Positions 11,016 through 19,665 of a stretch of DNA of 40,648 nucleotides are shown here, piece by piece. Within the stretch, counting starts at the first letter, position 1; each line of letters starts with the position of its first letter. Origin of the DNA: an uncultured bacterium (GTDB lineage Bacteria; Cyanobacteriota; Vampirovibrionia; Gastranaerophilales; Gastranaerophilaceae); the NCBI GenBank assembly GCA_902475545.1, contig CABRZP010000016.1, positions 1-40,648 on the forward strand. Reading direction: 5' to 3'. Below the pieces are notes generated by a model. It was not told the DNA's origin, did no database searches, and was given only the letters and a program-made list of their open reading frames with translations. Both the position numbers and the translations under genes were made by a program.

Positions 11016-12985
11016 TTTATAAACAAACTCCCAACTATAATTATAATAAGGAATATCAAACCGTATTTTATATAAACTTGAATATTACCGCTCTGTAAAG
11101 TCTCAAATTTTGACAAAAACCATTCATCATATTTTACAAGCGGATTAATAATATAAGCCTCTTCAATATCTTCAATCTGCATATTAAAATGAGAACTTTC
11201 AGGGAAAAGTTTTCTAGGTTTTTCAACATCAAAAATCTTTTTAAATAACGGTGTTAACATAGATAATAACGGACTTGCATAAGATGATGCGGTATATTGC
11301 ATATGGTTATTTGCTCTATTATACCCGCACCCCCAAGTATCTTGGATTGAAACTTTGTTTTTTGTAAATTTTATCTTCAAAACAGATATAACTGCCAAAA
11401 CAATAAAAAATAACAAAGCATACATTGTTATAAAAATCATTGATGATAACACTGGCATAATATTATATTGTTCAATACTGATAAACATACTTACAGGTTT
11501 ACACACCAGTGCAAACGCAAATAACGAAAAAATACCTATAAGAACAACCAAGACCGATAAAAATCCCATCGGTAAAATCATTGATAAACTATTGTCACTT
11601 GTTACATTAGAAGAAGCATCACTTCTTGGCAAACCTAAAAAGACTACGCTAAATACTTTTGTAAAACAAAGTATCGCCATTGTTCCAACCAATGCAAGAG
11701 AAGCGATACCAAACAACATAACAATAAATACAAAGAAATTATTTACCAACAAACCTCTAAACATACCCATATATATTAAAAATTCACTGATAAAGCCATT
11801 TAATGGCGGTAATGCACAAATCGCAACAGAACCGATTAGAAATAATACCGCAGTCCCAGGCATAGATTTTATTAATGCACCCAAATTTTCAATATCACGG
11901 GTATGTGTTTTTATATACACGCTTCCCGCTGCTAAGAAAAGTAATTCTTTAAAAACAGCATGGTTTAATATATGTAAAAGACCACCTGCATAACCTAAAA
12001 CAGCAACCAATGGTTGATTATACGCAGAGCCGATCATACCAATACCGATGCCTGTCCCGATAATCCCGATATTTTCAATACTACTGTATGCTAAAAGTTT
12101 TTTAATATCATTTTGACTTATGGCATATAAGATTCCGTATAAAGCCGTAACTATCGAAATAATAAAAACAACAAAAGCTATCATTTTAGACGGGGTTCCA
12201 AGAAAAGACAGAACTCTTAATATTCCATAAATTCCTGTTTTTATCATCACCCCAGACATAATTGCACTAACCTGACTAGGTGCTGCAGGGTGTGCCTCAG
12301 GCAGCCAATTATGAAACGGAACAAAACCGGCTTTTGTTCCAAAACCGATAAAAAACAAGATAAATACAAGATTTGCCAATGACTTATGCCCCGTTAACAC
12401 ATTTGCAAATGATGAAAAATCAAAACTTCCGGATTTAACTGAAATAATTGAGAATGCAAGCATTATGAATATTACAGAAATATGCATAAATACCAAATAT
12501 GAAATACCTGCCTTTATAACTTCTTTTTTCTCATTTTCAAAAATCACTAAGAAAAAGGAACTTAAAGACATTATTTCCCAACAAATTAAAAACATAAGTG
12601 CATTTTGACAGGTAACAACTGCCAGCATAGACGCTACAAGCACAGGGAAAAATATTAAATGAGCATCAAGACTCTTATCTTTATAAGCCTTTAAATACCC
12701 CTTAGAATACACAACCGAAACAACACTCATTACTGAAATAATCAGTATAAAAAATGCCGATAAATAATCTATTTGAAAACATACCAAACCAAATAAATTA
12801 TTAAAATTAAATACCTGAGCTAAAACCCCTCCCTTAGACAAAACCTTAAGTGCAGGAACAGCACACAAACATGATGCAATTAAATTTAATAAAGAAACAA
12901 CAATTATTTTAAATTTTTTATCCAAAAATTTAACCGCAAATCCGCTTAAAAGCAGGACTATTAAACCTATAAAAAAACTATTCAT
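11012..12985 (-). CDS. Ehr complex antiporter-like membrane subunit (HyfB/NuoL-like)
   Basis: 657 aa, 15-16 membrane helices, first gene of the six-gene operon. Key antiporter residues are present: CWEIMSLSSFF (channel Glu) and FGTKAGFVPFHNWLPEAHP (channel Lys) with AAPSQVSAIMSG. The C-terminal part carries the HyfB-specific WGCGYNRANNHMQYTASSYA segment and a last membrane helix. Its presence beside the HyfF-like gene gives the complex two ion-translocating modules. A TTGACA promoter lies about 35-60 bp upstream. Confidence 0.92.
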   Translation of the reverse strand: MNSFFIGLIVLLLSGFAVKFLDKKFKIIVVSLLNLIASCLCAVPALKVLSKGGVLAQVFNFNNLFGLVCFQIDYLSAFFILIISVMSVVSVVYSKGYLKAYKDKSLDAHLIFFPVLVASMLAVVTCQNALMFLICWEIMSLSSFFLVIFENEKKEVIKAGISYLVFMHISVIFIMLAFSIISVKSGSFDFSSFANVLTGHKSLANLVFILFFIGFGTKAGFVPFHNWLPEAHPAAPSQVSAIMSGVMIKTGIYGILRVLSFLGTPSKMIAFVVFIISIVTALYGILYAISQNDIKKLLAYSSIENIGIIGTGIGIGMIGSAYNQPLVAVLGYAGGLLHILNHAVFKELLFLAAGSVYIKTHTRDIENLGALIKSMPGTAVLFLIGSVAICALPPLNGFISEFLIYMGMFRGLLVNNFFVFIVMLFGIASLALVGTMAILCFTKVFSVVFLGLPRSDASSNVTSDNSLSMILPMGFLSVLVVLIGIFSLFAFALVCKPVSMFISIEQYNIMPVLSSMIFITMYALLFFIVLAVISVLKIKFTKNKVSIQDTWGCGYNRANNHMQYTASSYASPLLSMLTPLFKKIFDVEKPRKLFPESSHFNMQIEDIEEAYIINPLVKYDEWFLSKFETLQSGNIQVYIKYGLIFLIIIIVGSLFIK

Positions 12986-13018
12986 AAAATTACCAAAGAT
13001 AAATGTATCCCTTATTTA

Positions 13019-13062
13019 GTTTTAAAACTAACAGAAACAATTGTCAAGATTAAGCTAATCTT
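13019..13062 (-). promoter_or_regulatory. Promoter of the Ehr operon with overlapping palindrome
   Basis: On the minus strand: TTGACA (13042-13047), 17-bp spacer, TAAAAC (13019-13024). A perfect 7-bp dyad, AAGATTA-AGC-TAATCTT (13046-13062), touches the -35 and covers the stop codon of the upstream gene. It could be an operator. Confidence 0.6.
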
Positions 13063-14302
13063 CATCAGCTTTAATTACATTGTTAAGTTTTGGTATAAAA
13101 CACAATAAAAGAACAAATGTCACAAACGCCAACCCAGCAAGAAATCCAAACAATTGAGAAGGTGTAACAGAATCATATTTCCCGCCCAAAAATCCAGCAA
13201 TAGTATTACCAAAGAAACTTGTCAAAAACCAACACCCCATAGCCAGCGACAAAAACTTTGCCGGTGCCAATTTTGAAACAAGCGATAATCCGATAGGAGA
13301 AAGACAGAGTTCAGACAATGTCATAATCAAATATCCAAAAACCAACCACCAAGGAGAAACTTTTGAGACTAAAGACAAATGCCCGGCAAAAGCTAAAAGC
13401 ACATAAGATACCGTTATTAAGAATAATGAAATCGCAAATTTTTCAACAGAAGACGGCTCTTTGCACTTAGCCCTTAACCTCTCCCATAACAATGACATAA
13501 ACGGAGCCAATGTTATTATAAAAAGCGGATTTAAGGCCAAAAAATATCCGGTTGGAATTTCATACCCAAAAAGATTACGATTAGTTTGATATTGGGCAAA
13601 TAAAGTCAAGGAAGATCCTGCCTGTTCAAAACAAATCCAAAACGGGACAGTAAAAAACATCAACAGAATTAAAGCAGCAAATTTATGTTTTTGGTTTTGC
13701 GATAAAACATCAGCCGAAGATTTTTCCTGAACTTGTTTTGTCGCAGGAAACATTCCTACGTTATTAAGAAGCTTAATTTCAAACATCTTGTAAATAAGTA
13801 ACCCGACAAGCATTCCACAGCCAGCAACCGCAAATCCGTACTCATACCCAAATTTGACGGCAACAGTTCCACATACAAGAGGTGACAAAAAAGCTCCTAA
13901 ATTTATTCCCATATAAAAAATAGTAAATGCACCATCTTTTTTCTCTTGCTGCTTATCATATAAAAGTCCTAAAACAGCACTGATATTTGATTTAAAGAAT
14001 CCGTTTGCAATAATCATCAAAGTTAAAGATAATAAAAACAAACTTTTCGGAGCAAAAGCAAGTAAAAACAAACCGCAAGACATCAACACAGCACCTGTTG
14101 CAATACATTTTCGCTGACCAAAATACCTATCAGCAAGATACCCACCCAGTAATGGAGTTAAATAAACCAATCCTGTATAAAGCCCATAAATATTACCTGC
14201 TTTTTGCGTTGAAAACGCAAGAGTCTGTATCATATACAAAACAAGTAAAGCACGCATACCATAAAAAGAAAAACGCTCCCACATTTCAACAAGAAAAAGC
14301 AA
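13055..14302 (-). CDS. POT/PTR2-family peptide:H+ symporter with 5' end missing
   Basis: Proton-coupled oligopeptide transporter of the inner membrane, about 12 helices. The family ExxER motif is seen in VEMWERFSFYGMRALL, and the second signature in FTIFYMGINLGAFLSP. The annotated start is a TTG (14302). The frame continues upstream and still encodes the conserved pre-helix HPKGLY (14303-14320), so the real protein began further upstream. Before the in-frame stop (14363-14365) no ATG, GTG or TTG exists. The first ~10-15 codons appear to have been replaced by the repeat-bearing edge of the neighbouring island. The gene may be dead, or expressed from the TTG with a shortened N-terminus. Confidence 0.8.
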   Translation of the reverse strand: MLFLVEMWERFSFYGMRALLVLYMIQTLAFSTQKAGNIYGLYTGLVYLTPLLGGYLADRYFGQRKCIATGAVLMSCGLFLLAFAPKSLFLLSLTLMIIANGFFKSNISAVLGLLYDKQQEKKDGAFTIFYMGINLGAFLSPLVCGTVAVKFGYEYGFAVAGCGMLVGLLIYKMFEIKLLNNVGMFPATKQVQEKSSADVLSQNQKHKFAALILLMFFTVPFWICFEQAGSSLTLFAQYQTNRNLFGYEIPTGYFLALNPLFIITLAPFMSLLWERLRAKCKEPSSVEKFAISLFLITVSYVLLAFAGHLSLVSKVSPWWLVFGYLIMTLSELCLSPIGLSLVSKLAPAKFLSLAMGCWFLTSFFGNTIAGFLGGKYDSVTPSQLFGFLAGLAFVTFVLLLCFIPKLNNVIKADED

Positions 14303-14335
14303 ATATAATCCTTTAGGATGTCCTTGTGTAAAAGA

Positions 14336-14374
14336 ACACTTTAAATGCGAAAGAGTTACACTTCAAATGCGAAA
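14336..14374 (+). repeat. Tandem 17-bp repeat with 22-bp period at island edge
   Basis: ACACTTTAAATGCGAAA (14336-14352) and ACACTTCAAATGCGAAA (14358-14374) differ at one base. The second copy overlaps the -35 and fills most of the spacer of the promoter before the ATPase gene. Related AAATGCGAA copies lie at the other island edge (21626, 21745, 21808). Confidence 0.85.
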
Positions 14375-14385
14375 TTTGGTATAGT
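14356..14385 (+). promoter_or_regulatory. Promoter of the RloC-like/HEPN gene pair
   Basis: TTACAC (14356-14361), 18-bp spacer, TATAGT (14380-14385). The tandem repeat overlaps it, which would suit repressor control. Confidence 0.5.
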
Positions 14386-14445
14386 TTAACGAACAAATTT
14401 ATGTTTTATTATATACAAATTTTTATTATTTATTATAATAAAAGT

Positions 14446-16776
14446 ATGGAAAAGTGTTTGTTAAAAAAAATAGAAAAAATCAATAATTTCGGAAGTTTCA
14501 AAAATTTTAATGCGGATAATAATCTAAACGAATTTCAACAATATAACTTAATATGGGGTTTAAATGGTACTGGTAAAACAACATTATCAAGATTTTTTGA
14601 ATGTTTAAATCTGGGATTCATACCTAAGGAATATGATTCAAATGATTATAAGGATGATTTTTCTATAAAATTATCAGATGAAGATAATCAATATACTACA
14701 TTAGACACATTTAAGGATAATTTTTATATCGGGAAAATTAAAATCTTTAATAATCATTTTGTAGAAACTAATCTATCATTAGATAGTAGTACTGCTAAAA
14801 CAAAAGCTATTACCTATACAATAGGTGAGACTAATAAAGATTTAAAAACTAAAATTACTGAGTTAGAAAAAGAATTAGAATCCTATTACATAGAGCATAA
14901 GGGCAAGACGTTTAGAAAAATAGATTTTGATATAGAAAATATCGAAAAGAATATAACTAACGAGTATACAAATATCGCAACAAAAATTAGAGCAGATTTA
15001 TGTATACCTTCGCAGAAGTTTACAAGAGATCACTTTTTTCTTGAATTCAGTAATGAACGAATAAATGGAAAACCTGAGATAAATAAAACAGAAAAAGAAG
15101 AAGCTCAAAAAAAATTTACTCAACCAAGCAAAGAAAAGCTTACAATAGTATTAGACGAACTAATATTAGGGAATGAAATAAATACGATTAATGATCTGTT
15201 AAAACAGACAGTTACACGCAAACAGAATTGTAATGACGAGCTTATGAAATGGTTAGCTGAGGGTTTAAAACATAAAACAACAACTCAATGCCCATTCTGT
15301 CACCAAGACACTGACAGTATTTGGGAGCTACGTTATAATGAGATACAAGAAGTACTAAAAAAAGATGATTCTTATCTTAAATTAGAAAATGAAATATTAA
15401 AAATGATAGATACTCTAAATCAAAGAGTACAAATAGCAAATACCAATAAGATTTTTAATCTTAGGGTTTCGGATTTTATAAATGAAATTGATGATGAAAA
15501 ACTTAACAACTATAAAACAAGTTTTAAAAAATATATAGAAAGTGTTAATAGTATAATTAGTGTTCTAAGAAGTAAACAAAACAATAAAGATTTAACTCCA
15601 GATATTTCTGATTTTATATCTCAAATAAAAGATTTTGGTAATATAAAATCTGCATTTAATCAAACAATAATCAATAATAACAAATCTGTTGAGACCATTG
15701 AACAAGATAAATCTCAAGCAAAGAAAATAGTTATAAAATATTATATAGCTGAAAATTTTGATAATTTAAATTCACAAATTAGTAATATTGATAATTTAAA
15801 TGCACAAAAAGAACCAATCATAAAAAAAATTGATAATATCAAATCCGAAATCGATAAATTAAAAGCTGAATTATCAAATCAGAAACTTCCTATAGCTGAA
15901 ATTGAAAAATATATAAATATTGTATTTGGTTATAAAAAATTTCAAATCGAATTTGAAGATATAACCAATTCCTACATAATAAAAAGAGATGGGGATAAAA
16001 TAGCTAAAAATTTAAGTGAGGGTGAAAAAACTGTAATTGCATTTGCTTACTTTTTGGCAACATTAAAATCCAAGGATTTTGATTTTTCAAAATCTATTAT
16101 CGTTATTGATGATCCTGTAAGTAGTTTAGATCAACAGTACTTGTTTAATTTATTAAATTTATTGATGAATAAATTTGCTAGTCATAAGACTTTTTCGCAA
16201 TTATTTATATTAACTCATAATTTTTATTTCTTTAAAAAGATAAGGGCTATTTTATTTAATAAAAATAAAGATTATAATAATAATTTCAAAAGTCAACCCG
16301 AGCAAAAACAAGAACCGTCTCAAGAGCATTTATTATACGAGGTATTTCAAATACAAAAGAATGAGACCTCATATATAAATAATGCCGATAAATATCTTAA
16401 AAGTTTTGATTCTGAATATTCATACACAATAAGTTATTTAAGAAATGCACTAAAACTGCCAGAAGAAGATTTAAAACAAATCCCTTTAGGGAACTCAATC
16501 AGAAAAATATTAGAAATTTTCCTTGCATTTAGATGTCCAAAAGAAAAAACTATTTTTACCAGATACAATAAAGTAATTAAAGAATGGGATGAAATAGATA
16601 AAAATAAATTCAAATATCTACAAGATATTGCAAATGCAACGAGCCATACTGAAGGTTGTGAAGACTTAGAAGCTTTGGAAGAATTCAAACTATTTATTGG
16701 AAAAAATGAAATCAATCAACTATTTGAATTCATTAAAAAAGCTGATGAACTACACTATAATCAATTACCTAAATAA
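14446..16776 (+). CDS. RloC/PrrC-like ABC-type ATPase, candidate anticodon nuclease
   Basis: 776 aa, AAA_13 (RloC/PrrC-type) SMC-like ATPase. Walker A GLNGTGKTT (about 38-46), long charged coiled coils, a zinc-hook-like C282-P-F-C285 in the coil, ABC signature LSEGEK (from 523), and Walker B IIVIDDPVSSLD (about 551). In the C-terminal domain R686-x3-E690 and H734 (NATSH) have the order of the PrrC/RloC anticodon-nuclease triad R-x3-E...H. Such proteins cut tRNA when phage disable host defences. That this one is a tRNase is inference. The frame also opens at ATG 14401, but those 15 extra residues look unconserved; neither start has a Shine-Dalgarno sequence. No hsd restriction genes flank it, unlike prrC. 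Confidence 0.8.
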   Translation: MEKCLLKKIEKINNFGSFKNFNADNNLNEFQQYNLIWGLNGTGKTTLSRFFECLNLGFIPKEYDSNDYKDDFSIKLSDEDNQYTTLDTFKDNFYIGKIKIFNNHFVETNLSLDSSTAKTKAITYTIGETNKDLKTKITELEKELESYYIEHKGKTFRKIDFDIENIEKNITNEYTNIATKIRADLCIPSQKFTRDHFFLEFSNERINGKPEINKTEKEEAQKKFTQPSKEKLTIVLDELILGNEINTINDLLKQTVTRKQNCNDELMKWLAEGLKHKTTTQCPFCHQDTDSIWELRYNEIQEVLKKDDSYLKLENEILKMIDTLNQRVQIANTNKIFNLRVSDFINEIDDEKLNNYKTSFKKYIESVNSIISVLRSKQNNKDLTPDISDFISQIKDFGNIKSAFNQTIINNNKSVETIEQDKSQAKKIVIKYYIAENFDNLNSQISNIDNLNAQKEPIIKKIDNIKSEIDKLKAELSNQKLPIAEIEKYINIVFGYKKFQIEFEDITNSYIIKRDGDKIAKNLSEGEKTVIAFAYFLATLKSKDFDFSKSIIVIDDPVSSLDQQYLFNLLNLLMNKFASHKTFSQLFILTHNFYFFKKIRAILFNKNKDYNNNFKSQPEQKQEPSQEHLLYEVFQIQKNETSYINNADKYLKSFDSEYSYTISYLRNALKLPEEDLKQIPLGNSIRKILEIFLAFRCPKEKTIFTRYNKVIKEWDEIDKNKFKYLQDIANATSHTEGCEDLEALEEFKLFIGKNEINQLFEFIKKADELHYNQLPK

Positions 16777-16845
16777 TTCAAGAATACCTTTCAGTTCTTG
16801 CAATAAGATAAAACTAAATGGTACATCTTTTCAAAGCAAAAATTT

Positions 16846-17667
16846 ATGGATAATTATAATAAAATACAAAACTGCAAATGGGATTATGAAAAAGTTACAG
16901 TAGCTTGTCCTCATTGCAAAAAACAAAATATTTTTTCTAGACAAGATGATTTACATACAAACTCAACAGTTTTAGATTTAGATGTAAATTGTCAATATTG
17001 TCATACAACCTTCCGAATCGGTGGAGATAATATTCAGCCAGCATTTATGAAAATATATTACGACTGCTATGATTTATATAACAAAAAAGAATATAGAAAA
17101 TCAATTATGGATTTATGTACAGCATATGAAAAATTATTCCGCTTTATTCTAGACCTATATTTAACAATATATCCATTAGCAGAAGTCACAGAAACACCGT
17201 TACTATATTTTAGAGTTCAAAAGAATCTAGAGCTAAATAAAATGCTTGAAAAGAAAATTAAAAAATTAGCATTTCAAAAGATGCTTTATTTAACATTAAA
17301 ATTATTTGCGGATATTGATACAATATCAAATATTACAATACAGGATAGTAAAACTTTTATATCAAATATTGATATAAACCAAAATCAAAATCAAAAGGAT
17401 ATACTTTTGTCCGTAAAGATGTTAAAGAATCATAAACTTAGGAATATTCTAATTGTTTTACTATGCTTAAACAATAAGAATAAATCTATAAATATCCTTA
17501 GAAATAAAGTTGCTCATAGTACAGCATATTGTCCAAGTAAAAAAGAAGTTGAAACCGAATTACTAATTGCTCGTAAAATCTTTAACACGTTATATGTACA
17601 TCTACACTTATGGACATTAGATGTTAATAAATTTGATTTTATTATAAAAAATAAACCTTCTATATAG
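16846..17667 (+). CDS. Zinc-ribbon HEPN-like protein
   Basis: 273 aa. The N-terminus has two CxxC knuckles (C21-PH-C24 and C49-QY-C52), a zinc ribbon. The rest is helical and ends in R219-N-K-V-A-H224, the R-x4-H active-site pattern of HEPN ribonucleases, with further helices after it. It lies 69 bp after the RloC-like gene on the same strand, with a hairpin overlapping its stop, so both are probably one transcript. HEPN proteins often act as RNases or antitoxin partners in defence islands. Whether it is toxin, sensor or partner of the ATPase cannot be told from sequence. Confidence 0.72.
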   Translation: MDNYNKIQNCKWDYEKVTVACPHCKKQNIFSRQDDLHTNSTVLDLDVNCQYCHTTFRIGGDNIQPAFMKIYYDCYDLYNKKEYRKSIMDLCTAYEKLFRFILDLYLTIYPLAEVTETPLLYFRVQKNLELNKMLEKKIKKLAFQKMLYLTLKLFADIDTISNITIQDSKTFISNIDINQNQNQKDILLSVKMLKNHKLRNILIVLLCLNNKNKSINILRNKVAHSTAYCPSKKEVETELLIARKIFNTLYVHLHLWTLDVNKFDFIIKNKPSI

Positions 17668-17676
17668 AAGGTTTAT
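17651..17676. terminator. Hairpin between convergent genes
   Basis: Perfect 10-bp stem ATAAACCTTC/GAAGGTTTAT with a 6-nt loop, overlapping the stop of the HEPN gene. On the minus strand it is followed by TTTTTT, so it mainly fits termination of the HlyD remnant transcript. Confidence 0.65.
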
Positions 17677-17681
17677 TAAAT

Positions 17682-18173
17682 TTATTTAATTGACACAGCT
17701 TCGGACCAGTATTTTATTATTGGATAAATAAAGAATTCTATTATTCTTCGTTTACCTGTTTTGATTTCCGCAGATAAGCCCATACCTGTTGAAATTGGCT
17801 GATCAACGCCATCAACTCTTAGGGTTTGTGTTACCGGAGTTATAAAAACATCATAAATAAGTCCTTGTTTTTCATCTTCAACACTGTCTTTTGAAACTTT
17901 TTTAACCTTACCTTCAATCATACCATATTTTTGAAAGTCAAAGGTGTCAATTTTCACTTGGACAGGCATTCCTTCTTTTACGAAGCCAATGTCTTTATTC
18001 AGTACAGAAACTTTTATACTTAGAGGTGAATCAGCCGGAACAATTGAAATAACTTTTTCAGCCGGAGTTACTACTCCACCAATTGTATGGACAAGCATTG
18101 TATTTACATAACCGTCAACCGGTGAAACTATATTCTGTTTCGTCTTTTCGATCTTGATATGATTTTTCTGCAA
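17682..18173 (-). pseudogene. HlyD-family membrane fusion protein, C-terminal fragment
   Basis: 163 codons matching the C-terminal part of type I secretion adaptor proteins: VSPVDGYVNTMLVHTIGGVV (lipoyl/barrel-sandwich return), then PADSPLSIKVSVLNKDIGFV and the beta-barrel end. A full protein has about 400-450 residues and an N-terminal membrane anchor. Here the frame runs into a TAG only 3 codons upstream of the TTG at 18173, and the sequence before it belongs to a different reading frame. The gene is therefore 5'-truncated, and no ABC transporter or TolC gene accompanies it. Confidence 0.8.
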
Positions 18174-18252
18174 AGAATGCAGCTAGCCATTTTATTTGTT
18201 CGTCATTGTAATTTTGAGTTTCAGAATTTTCAAGTACAGCATTTGCAACCAT
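18115..18252 (-). pseudogene. 45-codon ORF, probable N-terminal remnant joined to the HlyD fragment
   Basis: Starts at ATG 18252, overlapping the stop of the Kelch gene by one base (TAATG) and preceded by AAGGAG, so it has the look of a genuine coupled start. It begins MVANAVLENSETQNYNDEQI and then runs out of frame into the HlyD fragment, stopping at 18115. The likely reading is a deletion that fused the start of one gene to the tail of another. Family not recognised. Confidence 0.5.
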
Positions 18253-19511
18253 TAGTTATTCTCCTTTTTCGTTTTCCACAAATATATTTTGTCAGATGCT
18301 CCATAATTAAATCCAAATGTAATCATGCCAGCAGGATGTATTTTACACCCTCCGGTATATAATAAATTATTACCATCTAAATTTATAACACTAGCATAGG
18401 CAGAATCAGGTTCTTCATATAATTTTACTAGACCTGAGCCTTTATAAGGATTCAGTTCTACAATACTCATTGATTCCTTAGAACGATTAAAGAAAATTAT
18501 ATTACCATTTTCAAGTAATGATAAATTACGTATCGCCTTAAGTTTTACATTAGGTTTTACTTTTTTAGATTTTTTTGTCTGTATATCAAATAAGACATAA
18601 CCATCATTATAATCATTACAAATAAATAATGTTTTTCCATCTTTTAATAAAAGACCATGAGAAGTGTCATCATAAGGAGGATGAGAATCCAGTTCATAAT
18701 TATTCTCCTGTAACTTATACTTATATTCATTAGCATCTATATCCGGCATTATCTCAATGATATGCAATGCTGCCGTATTTTTAAGGTTTTGCTTACTACT
18801 ATAATGCCTATTTACAGATAGAAAGTACAACTTATTATTTATATCTCCTACATAATAGTCATAAGTTTTGCTAGCGGTATTTGTTGAATGTTTTATAGAT
18901 AATTCATTTGTTTGTTTGTTATAAATACCAAAACCAAATTTTGTTGCTACAAAAGACATATCATCAATAAAAACCTCATCCTGTGATGTTTCTGCAATTG
19001 CAGCACTTCTGATAATTTCATGTGTTAAAGTTTTATTAGTTTCTACAATTTTATTTTCTTTTGGATAATATACTGATACTTTATCTTGATTATTGTATTT
19101 ACCACCGACAATAAGAACATTTCCATTAGAAAGTAATTTTAATGTACATTCAAATCCTGAATATGGCATATCCGGCCCCTTAATGGATTTACCTGTTTTA
19201 GGATTAAATATCTCAGTAGAATTTAAGGTAATACCTTTACTATTCTGTCCTCCAACAATAAAAACTCTGCCATCATCTAATAATATTGAAGAATGTTTAT
19301 ATCTTGGAGTCAACATTCTTCCTATTTCATAAAACCCTTCTCCATTTTTATGCAATCGACTAGGAAGCTCAAAAGTTTTAGTGACAGTTGTTTTATTTGT
19401 ACCGTTTATCCCATTTTGAGATGCAAAACCCCAATTCACTGATAGTGATATTATTGCAATAGTTGCCAATACCACACCCATAACACCAAAAGTTTTTTTC
19501 ATCACTTCCAT
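18252..19511 (-). CDS. Exported Kelch-repeat-like protein
   Basis: 419 aa. An N-terminal hydrophobic segment (about 8-30, GVVLATIAIISLSV) is a signal peptide or anchor. The body has Kelch-like blades: LLDDGRVFIVGGQNSKG with STEIFNPKTGK, LLSNGNVLIVGGKYNN, LLKDGKTLFICNDYND, LLENGNIIFFN and LDGNNLLYTGG, suggesting a six- to seven-bladed propeller outside the cytoplasm. Start MEVMKK is chosen because GAGGAG lies 8 nt before it. It lies in the accessory island next to the secretion-gene remnant. Ligand unknown; similar proteins exist as strings of paralogues on gut-bacterial surfaces. Confidence 0.75.
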   Translation of the reverse strand: MEVMKKTFGVMGVVLATIAIISLSVNWGFASQNGINGTNKTTVTKTFELPSRLHKNGEGFYEIGRMLTPRYKHSSILLDDGRVFIVGGQNSKGITLNSTEIFNPKTGKSIKGPDMPYSGFECTLKLLSNGNVLIVGGKYNNQDKVSVYYPKENKIVETNKTLTHEIIRSAAIAETSQDEVFIDDMSFVATKFGFGIYNKQTNELSIKHSTNTASKTYDYYVGDINNKLYFLSVNRHYSSKQNLKNTAALHIIEIMPDIDANEYKYKLQENNYELDSHPPYDDTSHGLLLKDGKTLFICNDYNDGYVLFDIQTKKSKKVKPNVKLKAIRNLSLLENGNIIFFNRSKESMSIVELNPYKGSGLVKLYEEPDSAYASVINLDGNNLLYTGGCKIHPAGMITFGFNYGASDKIYLWKTKKENN

Positions 19512-19630
19512 TAGTTTACTCCTCGTTTAATATACTACTAAAACCTTTAATTACTAGTAGCCACATGGCTATATTTTTTTCATGTTTAATATTACCTCTA
19601 ATTGCAAGAATAATCTTATTTTTAACAAAA

Positions 19631-19665
19631 AATAACCTTATATTTATTTTAAATATAAAGTTATT
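19631..19665 (-). terminator. Terminator of the phage gpG/dam unit
   Basis: Sixteen-base arms (19631-19646 and 19650-19665) with one mismatch and a 3-nt loop, followed on the minus strand by a T-rich run. The stem overlaps the last codons of the gpG-like gene. Confidence 0.6.

Noticed and set aside
11355..11993. Long plus-strand ORF antisense to the HyfB-like gene
   Set aside because: It is a reverse-strand image of a strongly conserved membrane subunit, with no start signals.
5809..12985. Functional hydrogenase 4 / formate hydrogenlyase
   Set aside because: Three of the four Ni-Fe ligand cysteines are absent, and no formate dehydrogenase or maturation gene is nearby.
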